Positions 17,556 through 26,672 of a stretch of DNA of 64,000 nucleotides are shown in pieces. Source of the DNA: Thalassobius vesicularis (GTDB lineage Bacteria; Pseudomonadota; Alphaproteobacteria; Rhodobacterales; Rhodobacteraceae); the NCBI RefSeq assembly GCF_004799325.1, contig NZ_SSMD01000006.1, forward strand, positions 186,001 through 250,000. Reading direction: 5' to 3'. The translations under genes and the position numbers were made by a program. Every line of letters starts with the position of its first letter. Position 1 is the stretch's first letter. A model generated the notes under the pieces. It saw only the letters and a list, made by a program, of their open reading frames with translations. It ran no database searches and had not been told where the DNA came from.

Positions 17556-18697
17556 CTGTAGATGCCCATCATCTTGGTCAGGATCTGCAGCATCACCTCG
17601 TCCGCGCCGGCCCCGATCGAGGTCAGGCGGCCGTCGCGCCAGATGCGGGAAATCTCGACCTCTTCGGTGAAGCCCATGCCGCCCCAGAATTGCAGGCAGC
17701 CATCGGCGATTTCGCGGGCCAGACGACCGGCCTTGAGCTTGCAGGTAGTGGCCAGGCGCGACACGTCTTCGCCGCGGGCCACGGCATGGGCGCCTTGCCA
17801 GCAGGCGGCGCGCAGCACGTCCAGTTCGGCCTGGTATTCGGCCAGTTTGAACTGGACCCACTGGTTGTCGAGGATCGATTTGCCGAAGGCCTTACGCTCG
17901 CGGGTGTAGTCGATGGTGCAATCGATGGCGCGTTGCAGGCTGCCCAGCGTCGAGAAGGCACCCCACAGGCGTTCGGCCTGGAATTGCTGCATCTGGTAGA
18001 TGAAGCCCATGCCCTCTTGGCCGATCAGGTTGCGGCGGGGGACGCGGACGTTGTCGAAATACAGCTGCGCCGTGTCCGAGCTGTGCATCCCCACCTTGCG
18101 GATCTTGCGGGCGACGCTGACGCCGGGGGTGTCCATCGGCATGATGATCAGCGACTTGTTTTTGTGCGCGGGGTCGTCCGAGGTGTTGGCCAGCAGGCAG
18201 CAGACATCGGCCTGCGTGCCGCTGGTCGTCCACATCTTGCCGCCGTTGATGATGTAATCGTCGCCGTCCCGGATGGCCGTGGTCCGGATCGAGGCCACGT
18301 CGGAGCCCGAGCCGACCTCGGACACACCGAGGCAGAACACGATGTCGCCGGTGATCGCCGGGGCCAGGTATTCTGCGCGCAGCTCGTCGCTGCCGTGGCG
18401 GGCCAGCGCGGGGGTGGCCATGTCGGTTTGCACGCCGATTGCCATCGGCACGCCGCCGGCCTTGATCAGGCCCAGCTCTTCGGCGAGGACGGCATTGAAG
18501 GTGTAGTCCAGCCCCATGCCGCCGAATTGCTCGGGCTTGTCGATGCCCAGCAGGCCCAGATCGCCCGCGCGTTTGAACACCTTGTGTGCGGGAAATATCT
18601 GCGCCTCTTCCCATTCGTCCACATAGGGGTTCACGTCGTTTTCGATCCATTTGCGGATGGTGGCGCGCAGCGCCTCGTGGTCTTCGGTCAGATGCAT
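17552..18697 (-). CDS. Acyl-CoA dehydrogenase (second of a coupled pair)
   Basis: This 381-residue acyl-CoA dehydrogenase starts at ATG 18697 after a strong GAGGAGG ribosome site; the longer open frame to 19270 is antisense to an SDR gene. It shows the family layout: PEQFGGMGLDYTF, GVSEVGSGSDVASIRTT, WTTSGTQADV and FDNVRVPRRNLIG. As in its partner, the C-terminal YEG position is altered (IGAGADEVM), and Glu242 in QAERLWGAF is the likely catalytic base. Coupled ATGA translation with the downstream dehydrogenase suggests fixed stoichiometry, perhaps a heteromeric enzyme like those acting on sterol or branched side chains (inference). Confidence 0.88.
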   Translation of the reverse strand: MHLTEDHEALRATIRKWIENDVNPYVDEWEEAQIFPAHKVFKRAGDLGLLGIDKPEQFGGMGLDYTFNAVLAEELGLIKAGGVPMAIGVQTDMATPALARHGSDELRAEYLAPAITGDIVFCLGVSEVGSGSDVASIRTTAIRDGDDYIINGGKMWTTSGTQADVCCLLANTSDDPAHKNKSLIIMPMDTPGVSVARKIRKVGMHSSDTAQLYFDNVRVPRRNLIGQEGMGFIYQMQQFQAERLWGAFSTLGSLQRAIDCTIDYTRERKAFGKSILDNQWVQFKLAEYQAELDVLRAACWQGAHAVARGEDVSRLATTCKLKAGRLAREIADGCLQFWGGMGFTEEVEISRIWRDGRLTSIGAGADEVMLQILTKMMGIYR

Positions 18698-18851
18698 GGT
18701 GGCCTCCTCGTTTCGGCAATCCTGATCGGCGGGGGCGCGGGGGTCTTGCGCCAATTCGCTGATCCGAAGTGACGTGCGGTTACAGGGGGACGGGCTTGCT
18801 TTGACCCGGGGTGCGGGGAAACATGGCGGCAACGGAAAGGGAGGGATTTCC

Positions 18852-19637
18852 ATGCAGATCGAAGGCGTGATCGCGGTCGTTACCGGCGGCGGAAACGGGA
18901 TTGGCAAGGCGCTGGCCGAAGGGCTGGCGGCGCGCGGGGCGAAGAAGGTGATCGTTGCGGATCTGGACGGAGAGGGTGCCGCCAAGGTGGCCGACAGCAT
19001 CGGCGGGCGGGCCTTCACGCTGGATGTGCGCGACGGCGCGGCCATCGGCGCGATGATCGAGACGGTCGAGGCCGAAGAGGGGCCGATCGGTCTGTTCTGC
19101 TCGAATGCGGGCGTGTTCATGGGGCGGGATGACAGCCTGTCCAACGCCGTCTGCGCCAGCGATCGGGATTGGCAGATGTCGTGGGAAATCAACGTGATGG
19201 CCCATATCCACGCGGCCCGCCACATGGTGCCCCGGATGCAGGCGCGCGGTGGCGGGTATTTCCTGAACACGGTCAGCGCGGCAGGTGTTCTGAACCAGAT
19301 CGGCAGCGCGGTCTATGGCACCACGAAACACGCCGCCATCGGCTTTGCCGAGAACCTGGCCTTTACCCATCGTGACGACGGCATCCGCGTGTCGGTGCTG
19401 TGCCCGCAGGCGGTGCAGACGGCGATGATCGCGGGGGGATCGGGCTCGGCCGGGCTGGACGGGATCATGTCGCCCGAAGCGGTGGCCAAGGCCGGTCTGG
19501 ACGGGGTCGAGGCCGAGCGGTTCCTGGTGCTGCCGCACGAACAGGTGGCCGGGTACATGGAGAACAAGCTGGCCGATTACGACCGCTGGATCGGCGGCAT
19601 GGCCAAGCTGCAGCGGATGCTGCGGGCGCAGGGCTGA
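18852..19637 (+). CDS. SDR family NAD(P)-dependent oxidoreductase
   Basis: This 261-residue short-chain dehydrogenase has TGGGNGIG at 11-18 (dinucleotide loop), SNAG at 84-87, Ser142, and the catalytic YGTTK (Tyr155, Lys159). An acidic residue after strand 2 (ADLDG) favours NAD+ over NADP+. The start ATG 18852 follows a GGGAGGG ribosome site. It is divergent from the acyl-CoA dehydrogenase pair with a gap of about 150 bases, so it is probably controlled together with them; a 3-hydroxyacyl or alcohol dehydrogenase role in the same catabolic route is plausible but not shown. Confidence 0.87.
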   Translation: MQIEGVIAVVTGGGNGIGKALAEGLAARGAKKVIVADLDGEGAAKVADSIGGRAFTLDVRDGAAIGAMIETVEAEEGPIGLFCSNAGVFMGRDDSLSNAVCASDRDWQMSWEINVMAHIHAARHMVPRMQARGGGYFLNTVSAAGVLNQIGSAVYGTTKHAAIGFAENLAFTHRDDGIRVSVLCPQAVQTAMIAGGSGSAGLDGIMSPEAVAKAGLDGVEAERFLVLPHEQVAGYMENKLADYDRWIGGMAKLQRMLRAQG

Positions 19638-19650
19638 CCCTGCGCCGCGA

Positions 19651-20463
19651 TCAGAACGGGACTGCCTCGGGGGCCAGGGTGTAATTGGCCCCCGCATAGA
19701 TCTTCAGGTGGCGCGAGCCCTGACGGATCGAGCGCGGCTTCAGCCCGTAGGTGCGCCGGATCGAGTGGCTGAAATGGCTGCTGTCCGGATAGCCCAGACC
19801 CAGCGCCACATCGGTCAGCGAGTTGCTGCCATTGGCGTGATCCAGGAACCGGCGCGCGCGTTTCCACATCCGCATGGACCGGAACGAGACGCTGGTGTTC
19901 AGCTTGAACAGGTGCAGGAAGCGCGAGGGCGACAGGCCGATCTGGCCGGCGTAATCCTCGGCCGAGACGGTGCTGTCCTCGATCTCGTCACACATCAGTT
20001 CCAGCACACGGTGAATGCGCGGGTCCATCTGGCGCTGGGGCAGGACGCCGCCCAGGAACAGCTGATCGAATTCGGCGGTGGACAGGCCGGTTTCGGGAAT
20101 ATCCTGATTCAGACGGTCGCGGCGGTCGCGGACGCGCTCCAGCAGGCGGGCGCGGTCGGCGGGGTTGGCGGCCAAGGCTTGCAGACGGTCCTGTGCCTCG
20201 TCCGACAGGCTTTCGGGTTCGAATCCGATGTTGTGAATCATGCCGGTCGGTGCCAGCAAACGGTGCGTCTGGAACGGCGCCACCAGCGCGGATTCGGTGC
20301 TGACCCAGCCCGCGCCCATGTCGATCTGAAACTCGCCATCCGGCGCGAAGTGGAACGTGAACCCCCCGAGATTACGAGGTTTTTTCGAGTTTCCGGCCAG
20401 CCCGGAATAGAACATGCGGTCGCGTCCGATGACCAGAACTGCGGGGTTCCAAGGCGTGTTCAC
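19651..20463 (-). CDS. AraC family transcriptional regulator
   Basis: This regulator carries a C-terminal AraC/XylS double helix-turn-helix (about the last 100 residues: YAGQIGLSPSRFLHLFK...SFRSMRMWKRARRFL and TDVALGLGYPDSSHFSHSIRRTYG). The N-terminal half is an effector or dimerisation domain of no clear family. GTG 20463 is taken as the start (270 residues) because GGAGGAG lies 5 bases before it; an ATG five codons upstream would place that ribosome site inside the gene. It faces the acyl-CoA dehydrogenase gene at 20606 across about 140 bases and likely controls that gene and the adjacent SDR/dehydrogenase group. Confidence 0.85.
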   Translation of the reverse strand: MNTPWNPAVLVIGRDRMFYSGLAGNSKKPRNLGGFTFHFAPDGEFQIDMGAGWVSTESALVAPFQTHRLLAPTGMIHNIGFEPESLSDEAQDRLQALAANPADRARLLERVRDRRDRLNQDIPETGLSTAEFDQLFLGGVLPQRQMDPRIHRVLELMCDEIEDSTVSAEDYAGQIGLSPSRFLHLFKLNTSVSFRSMRMWKRARRFLDHANGSNSLTDVALGLGYPDSSHFSHSIRRTYGLKPRSIRQGSRHLKIYAGANYTLAPEAVPF

Positions 20464-20605
20464 GATGTCTCCTCCCATCCTGCGGCGGGGTGCCGCACGT
20501 GCGAAGGTGCCGCGTTTTGAACCGATGTGTCAATTCAGATCGTCAGACGATATTGCCTGAACATCTTTTTTGTCGTAACGTAACCAAGCGACAGAGGAGG
20601 CCGCC

Positions 20606-21880
<1,275 letters not shown>

Positions 21881-21887
21881 GACGGTC

Positions 21888-21908
21888 GCCGGGGGTACTG
21901 CCCCCGGC
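21888..21908. terminator. Bidirectional hairpin between convergent genes
   Basis: A perfect 8-base-pair hairpin (GCCGGGGG, loop TACTG, CCCCCGGC) lies 8 bases after the dehydrogenase stop and 12 bases before the end of the GntR gene. It lacks a long T run, so efficiency is uncertain. Confidence 0.55.
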
Positions 21909-21919
21909 ACCATCCGCGC

Positions 21920-22558
21920 TCAGTCCTCGAGGTGCAGGGTATCCAGCGCGTCGATCGAGCGGCGGACATAGGCGCGGGCCTCGGTCTCGGCCACGGCGCC
22001 ATTGCCGGACAGAACGGCGACGCTGATCTTGCGATAGGATTCGCGGCGCTGCTCCAGCGAGATTTCCAGCCGGTGGCCGAACATGTGCACGTTCATGTTG
22101 GCCAGAATGCTTTCCAACTCGGCATTGCCACCCAGCCGCGCCAAGGTGCGGTGAAAGCGGTTGCGCAGGCGGGCGAACTCGAACTTGTCCAGCGCGGGCG
22201 AGGCGCGCATCAGCGGCTCCAGCACTTCGGTCAGTTGCTCGCGGTTGCCGGGTTCGTGAATCCGTTCCGCCGCCTGACGCGCGGCCAATCCCACAAGCTG
22301 TTGAATGATCAGCAGAATGTTCATCGCGTCCACGCGACCCAGCTGGCGGATGCGGGCACCCCGGTTCAGGTGGGACTCGGCGATGCCCTGCGCGGTCAGC
22401 TTCTTGATCGCCTCGCGCACGGTCGAGCGGCTGACGCCGTAGCGCGCGACCAGATCAGGCTCGACCAGCCGTTGGCCGGGCACAAAGCGCCCTTCGTACA
22501 GGCCGCGCACGATGTCACGCGCAACGGTGTCGGAGGAGCTGATCTTGGGTGCGGTCAT
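21920..22558 (-). CDS. GntR family transcriptional regulator (FCD type)
   Basis: This 212-residue regulator has an N-terminal winged helix (about 10-75: GQRLVEPDLVARYGVSRSTVREAIKKL) and a helical FCD effector domain (about 85-205, with FHRTLARLGGN and the VRRSIDAL end). ATG 22558 is used; the open frame extends upstream but over the divergent gene's promoter and coding region. FCD regulators usually bind organic acids and repress catabolic genes. It is divergent from the DUF3237 gene and convergent with the ACAD10/11-like gene, so both are candidate targets. Confidence 0.88.
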   Translation of the reverse strand: MTAPKISSSDTVARDIVRGLYEGRFVPGQRLVEPDLVARYGVSRSTVREAIKKLTAQGIAESHLNRGARIRQLGRVDAMNILLIIQQLVGLAARQAAERIHEPGNREQLTEVLEPLMRASPALDKFEFARLRNRFHRTLARLGGNAELESILANMNVHMFGHRLEISLEQRRESYRKISVAVLSGNGAVAETEARAYVRRSIDALDTLHLED

Positions 22559-22706
22559 GATGGTCGTCCGGCGAATTCGTTCAACTATTCGACGGTATTG
22601 CCCCGTCTTTGGCAAGCCATACCTTTGGTGGTGAAGGGCAAGCACGCGGGCTTGTCTTGGCGGTGGCGTGCGGGCAAGGTAACCCCGATTTGCGAGGAGG
22701 AGCAAG

Positions 22707-23183
22707 ATGACCAAAGGCCCCAAGCTGCCGGCGCCGGTATTGCGGCACGTGTGCGATCTGTATGTCGACCTGGACCCGATCAAGGAGATGGGCCAAGGAC
22801 AGGCCGGGCTGCGGCGCATCATCCCGATCATCGGCGGGCGCGTCGAAGGCCCCGCGCTGAACGGGCGCATCCTGAATGTCGGGGCCGACTGGCAGACGAT
22901 CTGGGGCAATGGCGTGGCCGAGCTTGAGGCGCGTTATGCGTTCGAAACCGATGACGGCGCGCTGATCGAGATCCGCAACTACGGCTATCGTCATGGCCCG
23001 GCTGAGGTGCTGGCCGCCGTCGCGCGCGGCGAGGCGGTGGACCCATCGACTTATTACATGCGGACCTCGGCCCAGCTGGAGACCGGGGATTCGCGGTACG
23101 AATGGGTCAACCGGACCATGTTCAGCGGCTATGGCGCGCGTCTGGACGGGCAGGTCGTGATCTCGCTTTACGCGGTCGAGTGA
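22707..23183 (+). CDS. DUF3237 domain-containing protein
   Basis: This 158-residue protein consists of one DUF3237 domain. Recognisable blocks are GGRVEGPALNGRIL, GADWQTIWGNGVAELEARYAFETDDGALIEIRNYG and YYMRTSAQLETGDSRYEWVNRTMFSGYGARLDG (quoted in parts; typical of the family). The fold is a small beta barrel; members often lie next to aromatic or fatty-acid degradation genes, and the biochemical role is unknown. A GGAGGAG ribosome site precedes the ATG. It is divergent from the GntR gene, which probably regulates it, and its last bases overlap the 3' end of modC on the other strand. Confidence 0.85.
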   Translation: MTKGPKLPAPVLRHVCDLYVDLDPIKEMGQGQAGLRRIIPIIGGRVEGPALNGRILNVGADWQTIWGNGVAELEARYAFETDDGALIEIRNYGYRHGPAEVLAAVARGEAVDPSTYYMRTSAQLETGDSRYEWVNRTMFSGYGARLDGQVVISLYAVE

Positions 23184-24262
23184 AGCGCGCCGACATCGCC
23201 CTGTGCGACCGAGACCGATTTCACGATGGCGTGGCAGGGTAGCCCCGGCACCAGCCCCATTGCCGTTGCCGAGCGGCGGGTGACGCGGGCCAAGAGGTGC
23301 TCTTGCCCGCAGCGCAGCCGTACGATCGCGCCGGGGCCGTCGCCCATCCGGACTTGTTCCACCGTGACGGGCAGGACGTTCAGCGCGGAAATCCCGGTGG
23401 GGGCGGTCAGGGACAACATGATTTCATGGGCGTGGATGCGCACGCGCAGGGGCGATCCGGGGGCGGCCTGAACGCGCGGCAGCAGCAGCGCGCCGCCCGA
23501 GCAGGCCAGCTCGGTCAGCCCGTCGGGGTGGTGGGTGGTGACGCGGGCGGTCAGCACGGCGCCGGTGTCGCGCAGGCCGATCAGCGGGGCCAGATCGGGG
23601 TCTGACAGCAAATCGGCCAGCGGCCCCGCGCGCCGGACGGCACCGTTTTCCAGCAGGACCAGCGTGTTGGCCAGGCGGGCGACCTCGGTCATGGCGTGGC
23701 TGACATAGAGGATCGGCAGGCCCGCAGTGTCGCGCAGACGCTCCAGATAGGGCAGGATCTCGTCTTTGCGGGCGGTGTCCAGCGCGGCGAGGGGTTCATC
23801 CATCAACAGCAGATCGGGCGCGGACAGAAGGGCGCGGCCAATGGCGACGCGCTGTTTCTCGCCGCCGGACAGGGCGGTGGGGTGGCGGCTGAGCAGGGGG
23901 GCGAGGCCCAGCATCTGGATGATGTCGTCCTGTGGCAGCGTGGGGCGGCGGTGGAAGCGCGCGCCGTAGCGCAGGTTTTGCAGAACCGTCAGGTGCGGGA
24001 ACAGGCGGGCGTCTTGGAACACATAGCCGACCCGGCGCTTATGGGTGGGCATGTCGATGCGCGCGGCGCTGTCGAACAGGGGGCTGCCGTTGACGGTGAT
24101 CCGCCCGGCCTGCGGTTTCAGCAGCCCGGCGACGGCGTTGATGATCGTGGTCTTGCCCGAGCCTGAGCGCCCGAAGATCGCGGTGACGCCTTCACCAGCC
24201 TCAAACGCGGCGCGCAGCTGGAAGCCGCCGAAATCGTGGGTGATGTCGACCGAGATGCTCAT
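23168..24262 (-). CDS. modC: Molybdate ABC transporter ATP-binding protein
   Basis: This 364-residue ATPase powers molybdate import. It shows Walker A GRSGSGKTT (31-39), the ABC signature LSGGEKQRVAIGRALL (from 131), Walker B LLLMDEP (151-157) and a C-terminal molybdate-binding TOBE/Mop-like domain (about 290-360), which marks it as ModC. The start is ATG 24262, overlapping the modB stop by ATGA. The last 16 bases overlap the end of the convergent DUF3237 gene. Confidence 0.94.
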   Translation of the reverse strand: MSISVDITHDFGGFQLRAAFEAGEGVTAIFGRSGSGKTTIINAVAGLLKPQAGRITVNGSPLFDSAARIDMPTHKRRVGYVFQDARLFPHLTVLQNLRYGARFHRRPTLPQDDIIQMLGLAPLLSRHPTALSGGEKQRVAIGRALLSAPDLLLMDEPLAALDTARKDEILPYLERLRDTAGLPILYVSHAMTEVARLANTLVLLENGAVRRAGPLADLLSDPDLAPLIGLRDTGAVLTARVTTHHPDGLTELACSGGALLLPRVQAAPGSPLRVRIHAHEIMLSLTAPTGISALNVLPVTVEQVRMGDGPGAIVRLRCGQEHLLARVTRRSATAMGLVPGLPCHAIVKSVSVAQGDVGALHSTA

Positions 24263-24954
24263 GCCTGCCTCCGCCTTGTGGCGCGGCGCGCCAGCAGTTC
24301 CGAGGCCAGAAGGGCAGCCATCGACAGGGCGACCGAGACTAGGACCAGCTTCATCGCCGAGGCCTCTCCGCCCGGGACTTGCAGGAAGGCGTAGATGGCC
24401 GAGGGCAGGGTCTGGGTCTGGCCGGGGATGTTCGACACGAAGGTGATGGTGGCACCGAACTCGCCCATCGCCTTGGCAAAGCCCAGGATGGCCCCGGCGA
24501 TGATGCCGGGGGCGATCAAGGGCAGGGTGATCGTCAGGAACACCCAAAGGCGCGAGGCGCCCAGCGTGCCGGCGGCCTGCTCCAGCCGGGGATCGACGGA
24601 CTCGATGGCCAGCCGGATCGCGCGGACCATCAGCGGGAACGCCATGATCGCGGCGGCCAGCGCGGCCCCGGTCCAGCGGAAGGCGAGGGTGATGTCCAGC
24701 ACGTCATAGAGGAACGCACCGACCGGGGCGCGACGGCCAAAGGTCAGCAGCAGCAGGTAGCCGGTGACGACAGGGGGCAGGATCAGGGGCAGGTGCACCA
24801 GCCCGTTCAGCAGTTGCAGTCCCGGAAAACGCCCGCGCGCAAGGATCAGGGCGGTCCCGATCGCCAGCGGCAGGCTGCACGCGATGGCCCACAGGCCGAC
24901 CTTCAGCGACAGGGCCACGGCGGCCCATTCTGCCGGTGTCAGCCAGTCCGTCAT
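24259..24954 (-). CDS. modB: Molybdate ABC transporter permease
   Basis: This 231-residue inner-membrane permease has about five membrane helices and the conserved cytoplasmic EAA loop (LEQAAGTLGASRLWVFLTI...PGII) that docks with ModC. ATGA overlaps join it to modA upstream and modC downstream, so the three are one translationally coupled unit. The length is normal for ModB. Confidence 0.93.
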   Translation of the reverse strand: MTDWLTPAEWAAVALSLKVGLWAIACSLPLAIGTALILARGRFPGLQLLNGLVHLPLILPPVVTGYLLLLTFGRRAPVGAFLYDVLDITLAFRWTGAALAAAIMAFPLMVRAIRLAIESVDPRLEQAAGTLGASRLWVFLTITLPLIAPGIIAGAILGFAKAMGEFGATITFVSNIPGQTQTLPSAIYAFLQVPGGEASAMKLVLVSVALSMAALLASELLARRATRRRQA

Positions 24955-25697
24955 TGCAACTCGGTCAGCGGGACAAAGCCCGCGTGACCCAGAATGGCCG
25001 AGGCTTCGGGCGATTGCAGATAGGCCAGAAAGGCGGCGGCCTGAGGCGAGGCGCTGTCAGAGGTCAGCGCGGCGGGGTAGGTGATGGGCGGATGGCTGTC
25101 GGCGGGAAAGGTGGCCAGAACGGCCACGCGCGGCTCGGCCAGGGCGTCGGAGTGGTAGGTGATGCCCAGCGGGGCCTCGCCCAGGGCGACCAGCGCCAGC
25201 GCGGCGCGGACGTTGTCGGTTTGGGCGACGCGATCCTGAATGGCGGCCCACAGGCCAAGGGACATCAGCGCCTCTTTGCCGTAAATCCCGGCGGGCACGG
25301 CGTCGATCAGGGCCATCGCCAGCGGGCCGTTGCCCAGACGGGCGGGCAGGTCGCTCAGCGTCATCGGGGCGTCCCTGGCCGGGCCGATCAGCACCAGCGC
25401 ATTGCCCAGCAGATCGACGCGGCTGTCGTTGCGGATCAGCCCCTTCGCGGCCAGATGATCCATCCAGCCGGGATTGGCGGACAGGAAGATGTCGGCGGGG
25501 GCCCCGGCCTCGATCTGCCGGGCTAGGGCCGAGCTGCCCGCGAAGGACAGGGTGACGGTGTGCCCGGTTTCGGCCTGCCATTGGGTTGCGACCTGCTCTA
25601 GCGCGGTTTTCAGGCTGGCAGCGGCAAACACGGTGACATTGCCCGCCCAAAGGGCCTGGGGCAGCATCAGCAGAAGGGCAAGCAGAAGGCGCATCAT
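24951..25697 (-). CDS. modA: Molybdate ABC transporter substrate-binding protein
   Basis: This periplasmic molybdate-binding protein of about 248 residues has a signal peptide (MRLLLALLLMLPQALWA) cleaved before GNVTVFAAASL, which opens the mature ModA fold. AGSSALARQIEAGAPADIFLSAN and TYHSDALAEPRVAVLATFP are family blocks. The protein begins with two Met codons; the second (25694) has better spacing from AAGGA (5 bases) than the first, so the start may be three bases later. A dyad resembling a Mo-box covers the ribosome site. Confidence 0.93.
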   Translation of the reverse strand: MMRLLLALLLMLPQALWAGNVTVFAAASLKTALEQVATQWQAETGHTVTLSFAGSSALARQIEAGAPADIFLSANPGWMDHLAAKGLIRNDSRVDLLGNALVLIGPARDAPMTLSDLPARLGNGPLAMALIDAVPAGIYGKEALMSLGLWAAIQDRVAQTDNVRAALALVALGEAPLGITYHSDALAEPRVAVLATFPADSHPPITYPAALTSDSASPQAAAFLAYLQSPEASAILGHAGFVPLTELQ

Positions 25698-25700
25698 GGT

Positions 25701-25724
25701 CCTTATGTTTTTCCGGACATATCG
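25701..25724 (-). promoter_or_regulatory. Candidate ModE-type operator (Mo-box) at the modA start
   Basis: On the minus strand CGATATGT, 8 bases, ACATAAGG forms an imperfect dyad (6 of 8 positions match). The half-site CGATATGT resembles the CGNTATATA half of known Mo-boxes. It overlaps the modA ribosome site, so a bound regulator would block transcription or initiation. The word GGACATATCG occurs again 48 bases away, inside the end of the modE-like gene. Confidence 0.45.
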
Positions 25725-25750
25725 CCCAAGCGGGCGCGTCGGCGCAAGCG

Positions 25751-26146
25751 TTATTTTTCGTGGGACATATCGGAGAGCAACGCGGTGATCGTCGCGATTT
25801 CCTGTTCGCCGGCCTGCTCCATCTTGTGTTCAAGCGTGCGGAAGGCGTCCAGAACCTGTCGGCCTTCGGGGGTCAGCGTGGCGCCACCGCCCTTGGCCCC
25901 ACCGCGGGACGAGGCGACCAGAGGCGCGCGGAAGGCGGCATTCATCTCTTCGACCAGCGACCAGGCACGCTTGTAGCTCATGCCCATTTCGCGCCCTGCG
26001 GCGGAAATCGAGCCCGTGCGGTGGATCAGGTCAAGAAGGTCGGCCTTGCCGGGCCCGACTTTCAGCCCGTCGGAAAAGACAAGGCGAATGCGCAGGCGCG
26101 GCAGGTGCGGGTCAGCGTCAGCAGCTGGTTTTGGTGCTGTCGGCAT
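25751..26146 (-). CDS. ModE-like winged-helix regulator, DNA-binding domain only
   Basis: This 131-residue protein corresponds to the N-terminal winged-helix domain of ModE: LDLIHRTGSISAAGREMGMSYKRAWSLVEEMN followed by the TLTPEGRQVLDAF wing and dimer helix (quoted in parts). The C-terminal molybdate-binding Mop/TOBE domains of full ModE are absent, so it cannot sense molybdate by the classical route. It sits 53 bases upstream of modA and overlaps the ArsR gene by 29 bases at its 5' end, so it is in the same transcription unit. A Mo-box-like dyad lies directly downstream. Confidence 0.83.
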   Translation of the reverse strand: MPTAPKPAADADPHLPRLRIRLVFSDGLKVGPGKADLLDLIHRTGSISAAGREMGMSYKRAWSLVEEMNAAFRAPLVASSRGGAKGGGATLTPEGRQVLDAFRTLEHKMEQAGEQEIATITALLSDMSHEK

Positions 26147-26528
26147 CGGCCGGGCCGCAGAACAGGCGGTACAGAAGCTGGATCACTTCATAGGTGTTCT
26201 GATCGGCCAGCGAATAGTAGATCGTCTTGCCGTCACGGCGAGTGGCGACCAGCCCTTCTTCGCGCAGGCGGGCCAGCATCTGGCTGACGGCGGCCTGTCG
26301 GATGTCCAGCAACCCCTCCAACTCGCCCACGGACTTTTCGCCCGAGCCGAGGTGGCACAGGATCATCAGCCGGCCTTCGTGGGCCAGGGTCTTCAGATAT
26401 GCGGCGGCACTCGCGGCGCTGCGGGCCATTTCCGAAGGGGGTGCGGGAGGCGCTTCCATGTTCACGATCGTCAAGTCCTGCGCAGTTTTGGATTTCGGTT
26501 CCGGTGGATCGGGGCGTTTTGGCGACAC
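26118..26528 (-). CDS. ArsR family regulator with BigR/SqrR-type cysteine pair
   Basis: This 136-residue winged-helix regulator (shorter, 113 residues, if translation begins at Met24) has the ArsR core LKTLAHEGRLMILCHL, EKSVGELEGLLDIRQAAVSQMLARL and the beta wing TRRDGKTIYYSL. Cys58 (MILC) and Cys124 (RLFC) are 66 residues apart, the spacing of the redox cysteines of the persulfide sensors BigR and SqrR, and the metal-binding CxC of arsenic sensors is absent. A third Cys is the last residue. It is the first gene of the run ArsR-ModE-modABC. Neither candidate start (GTG 26528 or ATG 26459) has a good ribosome site. Confidence 0.85.
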   Translation of the reverse strand: MSPKRPDPPEPKSKTAQDLTIVNMEAPPAPPSEMARSAASAAAYLKTLAHEGRLMILCHLGSGEKSVGELEGLLDIRQAAVSQMLARLREEGLVATRRDGKTIYYSLADQNTYEVIQLLYRLFCGPADADSTKTSC

Positions 26529-26619
26529 CCGAGGCCGGAGGAAAATCAGTACACTCTTTGACGGTTGGCAGAGTTCACCGTCTATTTCGCTGATTTTATC
26601 GTGATTGTAACAGGAAATG

Positions 26620-26645
26620 GAAGGCGTTTCGGGGGAAACGCCTTC
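26620..26645. terminator. Perfect 11-bp hairpin downstream of the alcohol dehydrogenase gene
   Basis: GAAGGCGTTTC, a loop of four G, and GAAACGCCTTC form a perfect hairpin 28 bases beyond the dehydrogenase stop and upstream of the ArsR gene. There is no strong T run, so it may be a terminator or an RNA-stabilising end. Confidence 0.6.
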
Positions 26646-26672
26646 ACATTCACGAGATTGCAGATGTTCTGA

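Noticed and set aside
18698-19270. N-terminal extension of the acyl-CoA dehydrogenase frame
   Set aside because: It is antisense to an SDR gene, and the ATG at 18697 has a strong ribosome site and starts at the family N-terminus.
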